From: Micromonospora echinospora
Lineage (GTDB): Bacteria; Actinomycetota; Actinomycetes; Mycobacteriales; Micromonosporaceae
Assembly (NCBI RefSeq): GCF_900091495.1
Contig: NZ_LT607413.1
Coordinates: 2,170,001 to 2,234,000, forward strand
Direction of reading: 5' to 3'
DNA length: 64,000 nucleotides
How positions within the stretch are numbered: position 1 is the stretch's first letter; every line of letters begins with the position of its first letter. The notes below the pieces were generated by a model, which made no database searches, was not told the DNA's origin, and worked only from the letters and a program-made list of their open reading frames with translations. This document shows positions 1-7,881 of the stretch, one piece after another. Both the position numbers and the translations under genes were made by a program.

Positions 1-1412
1 CCCAGGCGGCCATGCGCCACGTGCTGACCGACCCGCGCTTCGCCCCGAACGGGGCCGACTCGCACCGCGTACCCGGAGCGAAGGGCGCCTCGCTGCGGAC
101 CGCCGGGCGGGCGGTCGCCGGGATCCTCCGGGCGCTGGCCCGCCCCGACGTGGCACGGACCCGGCTGTTCGACGCCGTCGAGCGGCTACGGCTCGACTCG
201 GTCCCGCCCGCCGACCTGGCGACCGCTGCCGAGCGACTGCGCTTCGTGCGGGCGCAGGAGACGGACGAGAGCCCGGACGACCTCGTCTGGCCGATCGCGG
301 CGGGCATGCTCGCCGCCGCGCTGCCCGCCCAGCTTCTCAAGGGCGTCGCCGGTCCCGGTGAGATCCACACCGTGATGGGTGGGATGCCGCACAACGTCAC
401 CATCGAGATGAACCTGGCGCTGTGGCGGCTCGCCCAGAACGCCGGTGAACACCGCCGGCTGTTGTGCGACACGCCCCCCGACGAGCTGGCCGGGCGGTAC
501 CAGCGGGGGACGCTTCCGGACATCGGGCTGGCGGCGTTCCTGGACGCCTACGGTCACCGCGGGGTGGCCGAGGTCGACCTCGGCGTGCCGCGCTGGGACG
601 AGGATCCCGCGCCGGTCTTCGCCATGATCGCCAACCTGCTGCGGGTCACCGACCCGGAGCAGGCACCCGACCGACGTTTCGCCCGCGCCGCCGCGACCGC
701 CGAGGACACCCTGCGGGATCTCGTGGCCCGGGCCCGTCGCCGCCGGCCGGTGCGCGGCCGGATCGCCGGCTTCCTGCTCCGTCGGGCGCGGTCGCTGGCC
801 GGCCTGCGGGAGGCGGGCAAGTTCGCCGGCCTCTACCAGCTGCGCGAGATGCGACGTCAACTGCTGCTCGTCGGCGTCGACCTGACCAGCGGCGGACTGC
901 TGGAGCAGCCCGACGACATCATGTACCTGACCCTCGACGAGGCGCACGGCGCCGTCCACCACGGCGACGACCACCGGGACACGGTCGCCGCCCGCCGGGC
1001 GGTGCACCGGAGGGAGATGGTCCGCCGGCACGTACCGGTGGCGCTGCTGTCCGACGGCACCGACGTCGAGACCGTCCTGCCCACGGCTCCGGCCGACGGC
1101 GCGCTCACCGGTGTGGGCGCGGCAGCGGGCCGGGCGACCGGACCCGCCCGGGTCGTCCACGACCCCGGTACCGCGCACGTCGAACCCGGCGAGATCCTGG
1201 TGACCACGACCACCGACCCCGGCTGGACCCCGCTCTTCCTCACCGCCGGCGCACTGGTCACCGAGACCGGCGCGGTCATGGCCCACGGCCCCACCGTGGC
1301 CCGTGAGTACGGCATTCCCGCCGTCATCTGCGTGCCCGACGCCACCCGGAGGATCTCCACCGGCCAGATCGTCACGGTGGACGGTGCGGCCGGAACCGTC
1401 ACCGTCGAGTGA
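1..1412 (+). CDS. PEP-utilising enzyme, C-terminal part (5' end outside window)
   Basis: The reading frame is open to the left edge of the window, so the gene is truncated; about 470 residues are visible. The last 80 residues form the phosphohistidine swivelling domain of the PEP synthase / rifampicin phosphotransferase class: a GEILVT strand, then a conserved segment with AHG followed by AREYGIPAV. The His of AHG (nt 1284-1286) stands where the phospho-carrier His of the usual SHG motif lies. The middle contains AFLDAYGHRGVAEVDLG, which I associate with the region between the ATP-grasp and swivel domains in Rph-like proteins. The ATP-grasp/PPDK N-terminal domain must lie upstream. The substrate cannot be told from this half: rifampicin phosphotransferase, PEP synthase and an uncharacterised paralogue are all possible. 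A TetR gene follows on the same strand after 125 bp. Confidence 0.85.
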   Translation, partial: QAAMRHVLTDPRFAPNGADSHRVPGAKGASLRTAGRAVAGILRALARPDVARTRLFDAVERLRLDSVPPADLATAAERLRFVRAQETDESPDDLVWPIAAGMLAAALPAQLLKGVAGPGEIHTVMGGMPHNVTIEMNLALWRLAQNAGEHRRLLCDTPPDELAGRYQRGTLPDIGLAAFLDAYGHRGVAEVDLGVPRWDEDPAPVFAMIANLLRVTDPEQAPDRRFARAAATAEDTLRDLVARARRRRPVRGRIAGFLLRRARSLAGLREAGKFAGLYQLREMRRQLLLVGVDLTSGGLLEQPDDIMYLTLDEAHGAVHHGDDHRDTVAARRAVHRREMVRRHVPVALLSDGTDVETVLPTAPADGALTGVGAAAGRATGPARVVHDPGTAHVEPGEILVTTTTDPGWTPLFLTAGALVTETGAVMAHGPTVAREYGIPAVICVPDATRRISTGQIVTVDGAAGTVTVE

Positions 1413-1537
1413 CCAGAACACCGGGGACGCTTGCTGGCCGTCCCTTCGGGGCACAACCGTTCCCCGCCGGTAGAGGGGGCCGAGCCCCGGCCGATCCGCG
1501 CACGGCGGTGCGCCCGCACTGTGGAAGCATCGTCGGC

Positions 1538-2140
1538 GTGCCCAGGAAGGTCGACCACCAGGAGCGACGCTCGCTCATCGCGGACGCGTTGATGCGGGTC
1601 GCCGCTGATCGTGGCCTGGAGGCGGTCAGCCTGCGCCACGTGGCGGCCGAGGCCGGTGTCTCGGCGGGGATGGTGCAGCACTACTTCCGCACCAAGGACG
1701 AGATGATGGCGTTCGCCCTGGACGTCGTCCGCGAGCGCAACCAGGTGCGGGTCACCGCCGCGGTGGCCCGGCTCGGCGACGATCCGCCCCCACGGCTGCT
1801 GCTGCGGACGATGATCGCGGCGCTGCTGCCCCTCGACGAGCAGACGCGCGACGACGGACGGGTCGCCCTGGCGTTCCTCGCCTACACCGCGGTACGCCCG
1901 GCGGTCGCCGCCAGCCTGCGCAAGGACACCGCGCAGCTGGTCGGTTTCCTGGCCGGCCTCCTGCCCGGCCCGAACGCGGCCGAGGCTGCTGCCGGGCTGT
2001 TGGCGTTGATGGAGGGGCTGGGTGTCTACCTGCTGGGCGGGCACTACACCGGCGAGCAGGCCATGAACGTGCTGGACGCCCAGCTCGATCTGCTCTTCGG
2101 TCCGTCGACGCGGGCCTGGGACGACGCCCTTCCCCGGTGA
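1538..2140 (+). CDS. TetR/AcrR family transcriptional regulator
   Basis: A 200-residue TetR regulator. The N-terminal helix-turn-helix is clear: LIADALMRVAADRGLEAVSL, then VAAEAGVSAGMVQHYF at about residues 33-48, ending in the KDEM start of the ligand-binding domain. The C-terminal half resembles the BetI/TetR_C_6 type. I chose GTG 1538 (VPRKVDHQERR) because this family starts 10-15 residues before the first DNA-binding helix; the frame also extends back to 1409, but that part looks non-coding. A weak -10-like AAGCAT ends 7 nt before the GTG, so the mRNA may be leaderless. Position directly after the PEP-utilising enzyme suggests it may regulate that gene or a nearby efflux/detoxification function; the ligand is unknown. 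Confidence 0.88.
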   Translation: MPRKVDHQERRSLIADALMRVAADRGLEAVSLRHVAAEAGVSAGMVQHYFRTKDEMMAFALDVVRERNQVRVTAAVARLGDDPPPRLLLRTMIAALLPLDEQTRDDGRVALAFLAYTAVRPAVAASLRKDTAQLVGFLAGLLPGPNAAEAAAGLLALMEGLGVYLLGGHYTGEQAMNVLDAQLDLLFGPSTRAWDDALPR

Positions 2141-2149
2141 CGACAGACC

Positions 2150-2181
2150 CGAGGGCCGGGTCCGTGCGGACCCGGCCCTCG
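2150..2181. terminator. bidirectional hairpin terminator
   Basis: Perfect 14-bp stem (2150-2163 with 2168-2181) and a 4-nt loop GTGC between the convergent ends of the TetR gene and ino1. There is no clear T-tract on either side, as is usual for high-GC actinobacterial terminators. Confidence 0.8.
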
Positions 2182-2203
2182 ACGGTGTGCGGTGGTCAGC
2201 GCG

Positions 2204-3283
2204 TCAGCGCTCGACCTCGCCGGCGATGAACGCCTCGACGGCGGCGTGCGCGTCGTGGTCGGCGTACTGCACGGGCGGGGACTTCATGAAGTACGACGAG
2301 GCCGACAGGATCGGGCCGCCGATCTTCCGGTCCAGCGCGATCTTCGCGGCGCGGACGGCGTCGATGATGACACCGGCCGAGTTCGGCGAGTCCCACACCT
2401 CGAGCTTCAGTTCCGCGTTCAGCGGGGTGTCGCCGAAGGAACGGCCCTCCAGGCGGATGTACGCCCACTTGCGGTCGTCGAGCCACGGCACGTGGTCGGA
2501 CGGGCCGATGTGCACGTCGCTCTTGGCCATCTCGTGCGGCACCTGGGAGGTGACCGACTGGGTCTTCGAGATCTTCTTCGAGACCAGCCGGTTGCGCTCC
2601 AGCATGTTCATGAAGTCCATGTTGCCGCCGAAGTTGAGCTGGTACGTGCGCAGCAGCTCGACGCCCCGGTCCTCGAACAGCTTCGCCAGCGCCCGGTGCA
2701 CGATGGTCGCGCCGACCTGGCTCTTGATGTCGTCACCGACGATCGGCAGGCCCGCGTCCTCGAACTTCTTGGCCCACTCGGGGTCGGAGGCGATGAAGAC
2801 CGGCAGGGCGTTCACGAACGCGCAGCCGGCGTCGATCGCCGCCTGGGCGTAGAACTTGTCGGCCTGCTCGGAACCGACCGGCAGGTAGGAGACGACGACG
2901 TCGACCTGCGCGTCGCGCAGCGCCTGCGCCACGTCGACCGGCGTGGCGTCGGACTCCTCGACGATCTCGCGGTAGTACTGGCCCAGGCCGTCGAAGGTCG
3001 GGCCGCGCTGCACGGTGACGCCGGTCGGCGGCACGTCGCACAGCTTGATCGTGTTGTTCTCGCTGGCCACGATCGCCTCGGCGAGGTCCATGCCCACCTT
3101 CTTGGCGTCCACGTCGAACGCCGCGACGAACTGCACGTCAGAGACGTGGTAGTCGCCGAAGGTGACGTGCATGAGACCCGGGACGCGATCGTTCGGGTCG
3201 GCGTTCCGGTAGTACTCCACGCCCTGCACGAGGGACGAGGCGCAGTTACCCACACCGACGATGGCGACGCGGACGGAGCCCAT
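2204..3283 (-). CDS. ino1: inositol-3-phosphate synthase
   Basis: A 359-residue cytoplasmic enzyme converting glucose 6-phosphate to 1D-myo-inositol 3-phosphate with NAD, the first step toward phosphatidylinositol and mycothiol. The NAD-binding loop [12 protein letters not shown] lies near residues 9-20; later signatures are [25 protein letters not shown] and the active-site NFGGNMDF region. It is the short actinobacterial form, like M. tuberculosis Ino1. The start is ATG 3283 behind a strong GGAGG 8 nt upstream (3293-3297); an upstream ATG at 3310 overlaps the padR stop and lacks a ribosome binding site. The padR stop is only 23 nt upstream, so the two genes form an operon and ino1 is probably controlled through the PadR operator at 3993-4017. 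The same pair is Rv0047c-Rv0046c in M. tuberculosis. Confidence 0.97.
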   Translation of the reverse strand: MGSVRVAIVGVGNCASSLVQGVEYYRNADPNDRVPGLMHVTFGDYHVSDVQFVAAFDVDAKKVGMDLAEAIVASENNTIKLCDVPPTGVTVQRGPTFDGLGQYYREIVEESDATPVDVAQALRDAQVDVVVSYLPVGSEQADKFYAQAAIDAGCAFVNALPVFIASDPEWAKKFEDAGLPIVGDDIKSQVGATIVHRALAKLFEDRGVELLRTYQLNFGGNMDFMNMLERNRLVSKKISKTQSVTSQVPHEMAKSDVHIGPSDHVPWLDDRKWAYIRLEGRSFGDTPLNAELKLEVWDSPNSAGVIIDAVRAAKIALDRKIGGPILSASSYFMKSPPVQYADHDAHAAVEAFIAGEVER

Positions 3284-3306
3284 AGCGTCTGCCTCCTTCT
3301 TCCTCA

Positions 3307-3948
3307 TCACGGCCGCTCTTCTTCCCTGGACTCTCCAGGTGGAGGCGGGTTGGTGTCTTCTCGTCGGCCGTCGGCCGTCCCACTGCCGGGGGCGGTCGGG
3401 GCCCGGCCGGAGCGCTCGTTGGCGATGAGCTCCTCCAGCCAGCGGACCTCGCGCTCACAGGCGTCCAGGCCGTGGCGCTGAAGTTCCAGGGTGTACGCGT
3501 CGAGGCGCTCGGCCGCCCGGGCCAGCACGTCGCGCAGACCCTCGCGGCGCTCCTCGATCTTGCGCCGCCGACCTTCCAGGATCCGCAGGCGGGTGGCCTG
3601 GTCGGTGCGGGCGAAGAACGCGAAGTGCACGCCGAAGCCGGTGTCGTCGTAGGTCTCCGGACCGGCCTGCGCGATCAGCTGGGCGAAGCGTTCCTTGCCC
3701 TCTGCGGTGATCTTGTAGACCACCCGACCGCGTCGGCTGGTCAGCGCGGGAACCTCCTCGGCGGTCGCCGGTGTCTCGTCGGCCTCGGTGATCCATCCCG
3801 CCGCCTGGAGCCGGCGCAGCGTGGGATAGAGCGAGCCGTAGCTGATGGCCGCCCGGATCGCGCCCAGCTTGGCGGTGAGCTCCTTGCGGAGCTCGTAGCC
3901 GTGCATCGGGGACTCCTGCAACAGGCCGAGGATGGCGAGCTCGAGCAC
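3307..3948 (-). CDS. PadR family transcriptional regulator
   Basis: A 213-residue PadR-type regulator. The winged helix is in the first 80 residues: [20 protein letters not shown], then [16 protein letters not shown], the PadR wing signature. The C-terminal half is a long helical, charged dimerisation domain (Vir_act_alpha_C type, about 95-190), followed by a disordered Pro/Glu tail. I chose GTG 3948, where homology starts and an AGAGGA box sits upstream. The frame continues to an ATG at 4014, but that runs through the operator. First gene of the padR-ino1 operon, so it should repress itself and inositol synthesis through the palindrome at 3993-4017. The effector is unknown. Confidence 0.93.
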   Translation of the reverse strand: MLELAILGLLQESPMHGYELRKELTAKLGAIRAAISYGSLYPTLRRLQAAGWITEADETPATAEEVPALTSRRGRVVYKITAEGKERFAQLIAQAGPETYDDTGFGVHFAFFARTDQATRLRILEGRRRKIEERREGLRDVLARAAERLDAYTLELQRHGLDACEREVRWLEELIANERSGRAPTAPGSGTADGRREDTNPPPPGESREEERP

Positions 3949-3992
3949 GGGCCATCCTCTCTGTCCCCGTGGCCGCGGACCGGGTGGTCGAC

Positions 3993-4017
3993 GCGATGTA
4001 TCGGACCGATACATCGC
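3993..4017. promoter_or_regulatory. PadR-type operator, perfect palindrome
   Basis: Perfect 12-bp inverted repeat around a single central A; the core is ATGTATCGG-A-CCGATACAT. PadR family operators typically carry ATGT...ACAT half-sites. It lies 45 nt upstream of the padR start, in the gap between padR and the divergent DUF5318 gene, so it is well placed for autoregulation. Confidence 0.8.
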
Positions 4018-4111
4018 AACTTAGCGGCTCGCCCTCATCGGGGCAAACCCCGGTAGCGGATTCGTGTCGCTACCGAACGTGAGCGTTGTCGCTCCGTCCG
4101 GCCGGAACGCG

Positions 4112-4117
4112 TACCCT
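4112..4117 (+). promoter_or_regulatory. -10 hexamer, leaderless DUF5318 mRNA
   Basis: TACCCT matches the actinobacterial TANNNT -10 and ends 7 nt before ATG 4125, so transcription should begin at or next to the start codon. Confidence 0.5.
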
Positions 4118-4124
4118 TTGCCGC

Positions 4125-4571
4125 ATGCGTACGCAGCGCCAGGTGGTCGACTACTCGCTCCAGAAGCGGGCGGTGCTGCGTGAGGTCCTCTCCGGCCGGG
4201 TCGGCACGTACGACGTCTGCGACGCGTCGCCGTACCTGAAGAACGCGGCCCGGTTCCATGGCGAACCGACCGACCAACGGTGTCCGATCTGCCGACGGGA
4301 GAACCTGACCCACGTCCACTACATTTACGGGGACGAACTGAAGCAGTCCGCCGGCCAGGCGCGCACCCCGGCCGAGCTCCCCGTCCTGGCGATGACTCTG
4401 CGTGAGTTCCAGGTCTTCGTGGTGGAGGTGTGCCTCGGCTGTGACTGGAACCATCTCGTCGAGCAGTTCCTGCTCGGTCGGGACGGTCTGGTCGCGGGCG
4501 TGGACGACGGGCAGGAACAGGACGCGGTCGGCGCGCCGGCCGCGCGACGGAGGCGAGAGGCGCAACGGTGA
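4125..4571 (+). CDS. DUF5318 family protein
   Basis: A 148-residue actinobacterial protein of unknown function, matching in position and kind Rv0049 of M. tuberculosis. It has two Cys pairs: CPICRRENLTHVHYIYG near residue 51 and CLGCDWNHL near residue 105. They probably make one zinc ribbon. The C-terminus is a charged disordered tail. ATG 4125 is supported by a -10 hexamer 7 nt upstream and by the MRTQRQVVDYSLQKRAVL start typical of the family; no Shine-Dalgarno is present. Divergent from padR across the palindromic operator and 194 bp upstream of the penicillin-binding protein, with which it may be co-transcribed. The conserved linkage to ponA suggests a cell-envelope or growth role, but that is inference. 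Confidence 0.9.
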   Translation: MRTQRQVVDYSLQKRAVLREVLSGRVGTYDVCDASPYLKNAARFHGEPTDQRCPICRRENLTHVHYIYGDELKQSAGQARTPAELPVLAMTLREFQVFVVEVCLGCDWNHLVEQFLLGRDGLVAGVDDGQEQDAVGAPAARRRREAQR

Positions 4572-4765
4572 ACTCCGTGCCTCGGCGGCCGCCGACAACG
4601 ACGACGAGCGGGGCGAACGGCAGCCAACCGGCCGGATCGCTCCGGTCGGCGCAGATACCGCGGCTCACGTCCCGACGTGCTCGGGCGCGGAGACCGCGTG
4701 GCACAGCTCACGGCAAACCGGTGGTGGCGTGTACGCGTCCCACCGCGACCGGCAGGGTGTGAAGA

Positions 4766-7759
4766 ATGAACTCGTACGGCGATCCCAGTTCCCCGCATGG
4801 GCGGGCCCGGATTCCGGGACCGAACGGTGACCCCGGGCCGGGGGCGGACGACGCGTACCGCCGCCCCGGCACGGAGGACCGGGGAACCGGATGGTCTTCC
4901 GGGCACGACGGCGCGACACCCACCGGCCGGGCCACCCCGACACCGCGGGCGGCCGGGCGGAGTGGACGCGCCTCGGTGCCCGGCTCGGCGTCGGTGTCCG
5001 GCTCCGCCTCGGTGGCGCGCGGTGGTGCATCCGTGCCGCGTCCCGGCATGGCCCCGCCGATCAGCCCGCCCCCGTCCGGCTCGGCCTCGGTCGGCCGGGC
5101 CGGCTCCGGCCGGGCGTCGGTGCCGGTTCCCCCGGCGACCGGGGGCGCCCCGGCGGGTCGGGCCTCGGTGGGGAACGGCTCCAGCGGCCGGGCCTCGGTC
5201 GGCTCGGCACGTCCGGTCAGCCCCGCCTCGGCGGGCCGCGCGTCGGTGGGTGGCCTCAGCGGTCGCGCCTCGGTCGGCGCCGCCGCCGTGGGGGGCGCGG
5301 CGGCCGGCGGGATGGCGGGCCGGGCGACCGTGGCCCGGGCCAGCGTCTCCCCGCCCGGCGGCCCCGGCTCCGACCCCGGCGGCCCGGGCGGTCCGACCGG
5401 CCCCGGACGCCGCAGCCGCAACCGCAACCAGGACCCGGACGCCCGGCGGCAGGCGAAGCGGCGCAAGCGGGTGAACATCCTGATCGCCAGCTTCGCGGTC
5501 CTGGTCATGCTCGCCGGTGGCGGCGTGGTCGGTTTCACCTACTACTCGACCAAGGTCCCGGTGCCGGACCAGCTGCCGATGCCGCTGGCCACCACCATCT
5601 ACGACTACGACATGAAGATCGTGGTGGCGCGGCTCGGCAACGAGAACCGCCAGTTCGTCACCATCAAGGACATCCCGGAGCACGTCCAGTACGCGGTCGC
5701 CGCCGCCGAGGACCGCAACTTCTACGAGCACTCCGGCGTCGACTACAAGGGCATCGCCCGGGCCGCCTGGAACAACTTCACCGGCGGCAGTAAGCAGGGC
5801 GCCTCGACCATCACCCAGCAGTACGCCCGTAACGCCTACGAGAGCCTGAAGGACGACACGTACGCCCGGAAGGTCAAGGAGGCGATCCTTGCCTCCAAGC
5901 TCAACGAGAAGTACGACAAGCCGACGATCATGCAGCACTACCTGAACACGATCTACTTCGGCCGGAACGCGTACGGCATCGAGGCGGCGGCGCAGGCGTA
6001 CTTCAAGAAGCCGGTCAGCAAACTGACCCCGGCGGAGGGGGCGGTGCTCGCCTCGGTGATCAAGCAGCCGGAGCCGAGCGCCACCCACAAGGGCTACGAC
6101 CCGGCGATCAACCCGCAGGCCGCCCAGGAGCGGTGGACCTACGTCATCGACGGCATGGTGGAGAAGGGTTGGCTGGACCCGGCCCAGAAACCGGCCGCCT
6201 ACCCGACGATCCCCAAGGTCCCGCCGGTCGACTTCAGCGTCAAGACGCCCAAGGGCAACGTGGTCAACTACGTCCGCCAGGAGTTGGCGCAGTGGGGGCT
6301 CTGCACCGACACCGAGGAACAGGTCAGTGAGAAGCCCACCTGCGCCGCCCTGCTCCGCTCGGAGGGTTACCGGATCAGGACCACCATCGACGGGAAGAAG
6401 CAGAACGCGCTGGAGGCGGTCATCCGGCAGGGCGCCAAGGGCTCGGTGCTCGCCGACCAGCCCGAGAACCTGATGGGCGCCGCAGTCTCGATCGAACCGA
6501 AATCCGGCCGGGTGCTCGCCTACTACGGCGGTGACGACGGCACCGGGTTCGACTACGCCGGCAAGAACACGATCGGTGGGCAGTTGACCGGCGGGCACCC
6601 CCCGGGCTCGTCGTTCAAGGTCTACACCCTGGCCGCCGCGCTGGACGCCGGCATCTCGGTCAAGTCGCACTGGGACGCCAAGCCGTTCAAGCCGGAGGGC
6701 TTCGCCAACGAGGTGCAGAACGCGGGCCGGGACGTCAGCGCCAACGGACGCTGCAACCGGTGGTGCACGCTCCAGGAGTCGACCGTCGAGTCGTACAACG
6801 TGCCCTTCTACCACGTCAGCACCGAGATCGGCCCAGACAAGATCGTCGACATCGCGCGCCGGGCCGGCATCACCACGATGTGGACCACCTCCGACAACCC
6901 GCCGAAGCCGATCGACCTGACCAAGGAGAAGCCGGAGGAGGTCGCTCCGGACCCCTTCTACCACGTGGTCGGCTACGGCCAGTACCCGGTGACCGTGCTC
7001 GATCACGCCAACGGTCTGGCCACGCTCGCCAACGAGGGCAAGTACAACAAGGCCCACTTCGTGGTCTCGGTCGAGAAGCAGAACGAGGAGACCGGCAAGT
7101 GGGAGACGGTCCCCGGCACCGGTGAGAAGCTGAACAAGGGTGGCGGCCAGCAGCTCATCAAGCGCGAGGTCGCCCGCGAGGTCAGCGCGGTGCTCAAGGA
7201 GATCCCGGGCAAGAACAACCGGGGGCTCGACGACGGTCGCCCGGCGGCCGGCAAGACCGGTACCTGGGAGTACGACAAGAAGGACAACGCGCACGCCTGG
7301 ATGGTCGGCTACACGCCGGACCTCGCCACCGCCGTCTGGGTCGGCAGCAAGGACTCCAAGAAGCCGCAGATCCGCGACAAGACCGGCAAGGACGTCGGCG
7401 GAAGCAGCCTCCCCGGCGCGATCTGGGAGCGGTACATGAACGCCGCGCTCAAGGGCGCGGACAAGAGGTCCATCCCGGACGTCACCGGCATCGGCGACCA
7501 GAGCAAGGGCAACGGCGTCGAGCCGCCGCCCCCGCCGCCGCCGACCACCCCGCAGCCCGGCCAGAACCCGCCCTGCACCGACCCGCTGAACCCTCTCTGC
7601 GGCATTCCGGGCGGGCCGGGTGGACCGGGTGGACCGGGTGGACCAGGTGGGCCGGGCGGGCCGGGCGGGCCGACCAACCCGGGCACCCCACCGGGTCCGG
7701 GCGGTGGTGGCGGCGGTGACCTGGTGTCGCCACCACCCCGGTACAGCGACGACGACTGA
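4766..7759 (+). CDS. ponA: bifunctional penicillin-binding protein (class A PBP, PonA type)
   Basis: A 997-residue peptidoglycan synthase. Residues 1-230 are a cytoplasmic disordered tail with about a dozen GRASV-like repeats, ending in a basic RKRRKR-type stretch. One membrane helix follows at about 238-258. The glycosyltransferase GT51 domain has the catalytic Glu in EDRNFYEH at 315-322, then KQGASTITQQ. The transpeptidase domain has SSFK (S615-K618, active-site Ser615), SYN (676-678) and KTGT (830-833), so both activities should be intact. The tail after about 905 is poly-Pro and then (GGP)n, collagen-like and extracellular. Start ATG 4766 has a weak AGGGTG upstream. It occupies the position of M. 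tuberculosis ponA1 (Rv0050). A strong terminator follows at 7771. Confidence 0.96.
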   Translation: MNSYGDPSSPHGRARIPGPNGDPGPGADDAYRRPGTEDRGTGWSSGHDGATPTGRATPTPRAAGRSGRASVPGSASVSGSASVARGGASVPRPGMAPPISPPPSGSASVGRAGSGRASVPVPPATGGAPAGRASVGNGSSGRASVGSARPVSPASAGRASVGGLSGRASVGAAAVGGAAAGGMAGRATVARASVSPPGGPGSDPGGPGGPTGPGRRSRNRNQDPDARRQAKRRKRVNILIASFAVLVMLAGGGVVGFTYYSTKVPVPDQLPMPLATTIYDYDMKIVVARLGNENRQFVTIKDIPEHVQYAVAAAEDRNFYEHSGVDYKGIARAAWNNFTGGSKQGASTITQQYARNAYESLKDDTYARKVKEAILASKLNEKYDKPTIMQHYLNTIYFGRNAYGIEAAAQAYFKKPVSKLTPAEGAVLASVIKQPEPSATHKGYDPAINPQAAQERWTYVIDGMVEKGWLDPAQKPAAYPTIPKVPPVDFSVKTPKGNVVNYVRQELAQWGLCTDTEEQVSEKPTCAALLRSEGYRIRTTIDGKKQNALEAVIRQGAKGSVLADQPENLMGAAVSIEPKSGRVLAYYGGDDGTGFDYAGKNTIGGQLTGGHPPGSSFKVYTLAAALDAGISVKSHWDAKPFKPEGFANEVQNAGRDVSANGRCNRWCTLQESTVESYNVPFYHVSTEIGPDKIVDIARRAGITTMWTTSDNPPKPIDLTKEKPEEVAPDPFYHVVGYGQYPVTVLDHANGLATLANEGKYNKAHFVVSVEKQNEETGKWETVPGTGEKLNKGGGQQLIKREVAREVSAVLKEIPGKNNRGLDDGRPAAGKTGTWEYDKKDNAHAWMVGYTPDLATAVWVGSKDSKKPQIRDKTGKDVGGSSLPGAIWERYMNAALKGADKRSIPDVTGIGDQSKGNGVEPPPPPPPTTPQPGQNPPCTDPLNPLCGIPGGPGGPGGPGGPGGPGGPGGPTNPGTPPGPGGGGGGDLVSPPPRYSDDD
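4963..5350 (+). repeat. GRASV-type pentapeptide repeat region inside ponA
   Basis: This stretch encodes about a dozen copies of G-R/S-A-S-V separated by 5-15 Gly/Pro/Ala-rich residues, in the cytoplasmic N-terminus of the penicillin-binding protein. The DNA repeats share GGCCGGGCCTCGGTC-like 15-mers and are imperfect. Confidence 0.85.
7606..7674 (+). repeat. GGP collagen-like 9-bp repeats in the 3' end of ponA
   Basis: Seven or so 9-bp units (GGTGGACCG / GGCGGGCCG) encode a Gly-Gly-Pro tract in the extracellular tail of the penicillin-binding protein. Such a tract is prone to length change by slippage. Confidence 0.85.
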
Positions 7760-7770
7760 GACAGCACACC

Positions 7771-7813
7771 CGCTCACGGCGGCCGGACCTCGTCCGGCCG
7801 CCGTGAGCGTTTT
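7771..7813 (+). terminator. rho-independent terminator after ponA
   Basis: Perfect 17-bp stem (7771-7787 with 7793-7809), loop CCTCG, then TTTT at 7810-7813. One of the clearest terminators in the window. Confidence 0.9.
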
Positions 7814-7881
7814 CCGCCCGTCGGGACAAGGTCCCCGACGGGCGGGACGGGGAGCCCTCGGGTACGGCAGGATGCCTGGTT

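Noticed and set aside
7606..7674. The GGP repeat tract as a CRISPR or mobile repeat
   Set aside because: Units are 9 bp without spacers, in frame with the protein and encode a collagen-like tail.
4325..7777. An open frame of about 1150 codons antisense to the penicillin-binding protein
   Set aside because: Its product is low-complexity Val/Leu/Arg/Gly/Asp sequence with no domain, and it covers a well-defined gene on the other strand. Long antisense frames are expected at this GC content.
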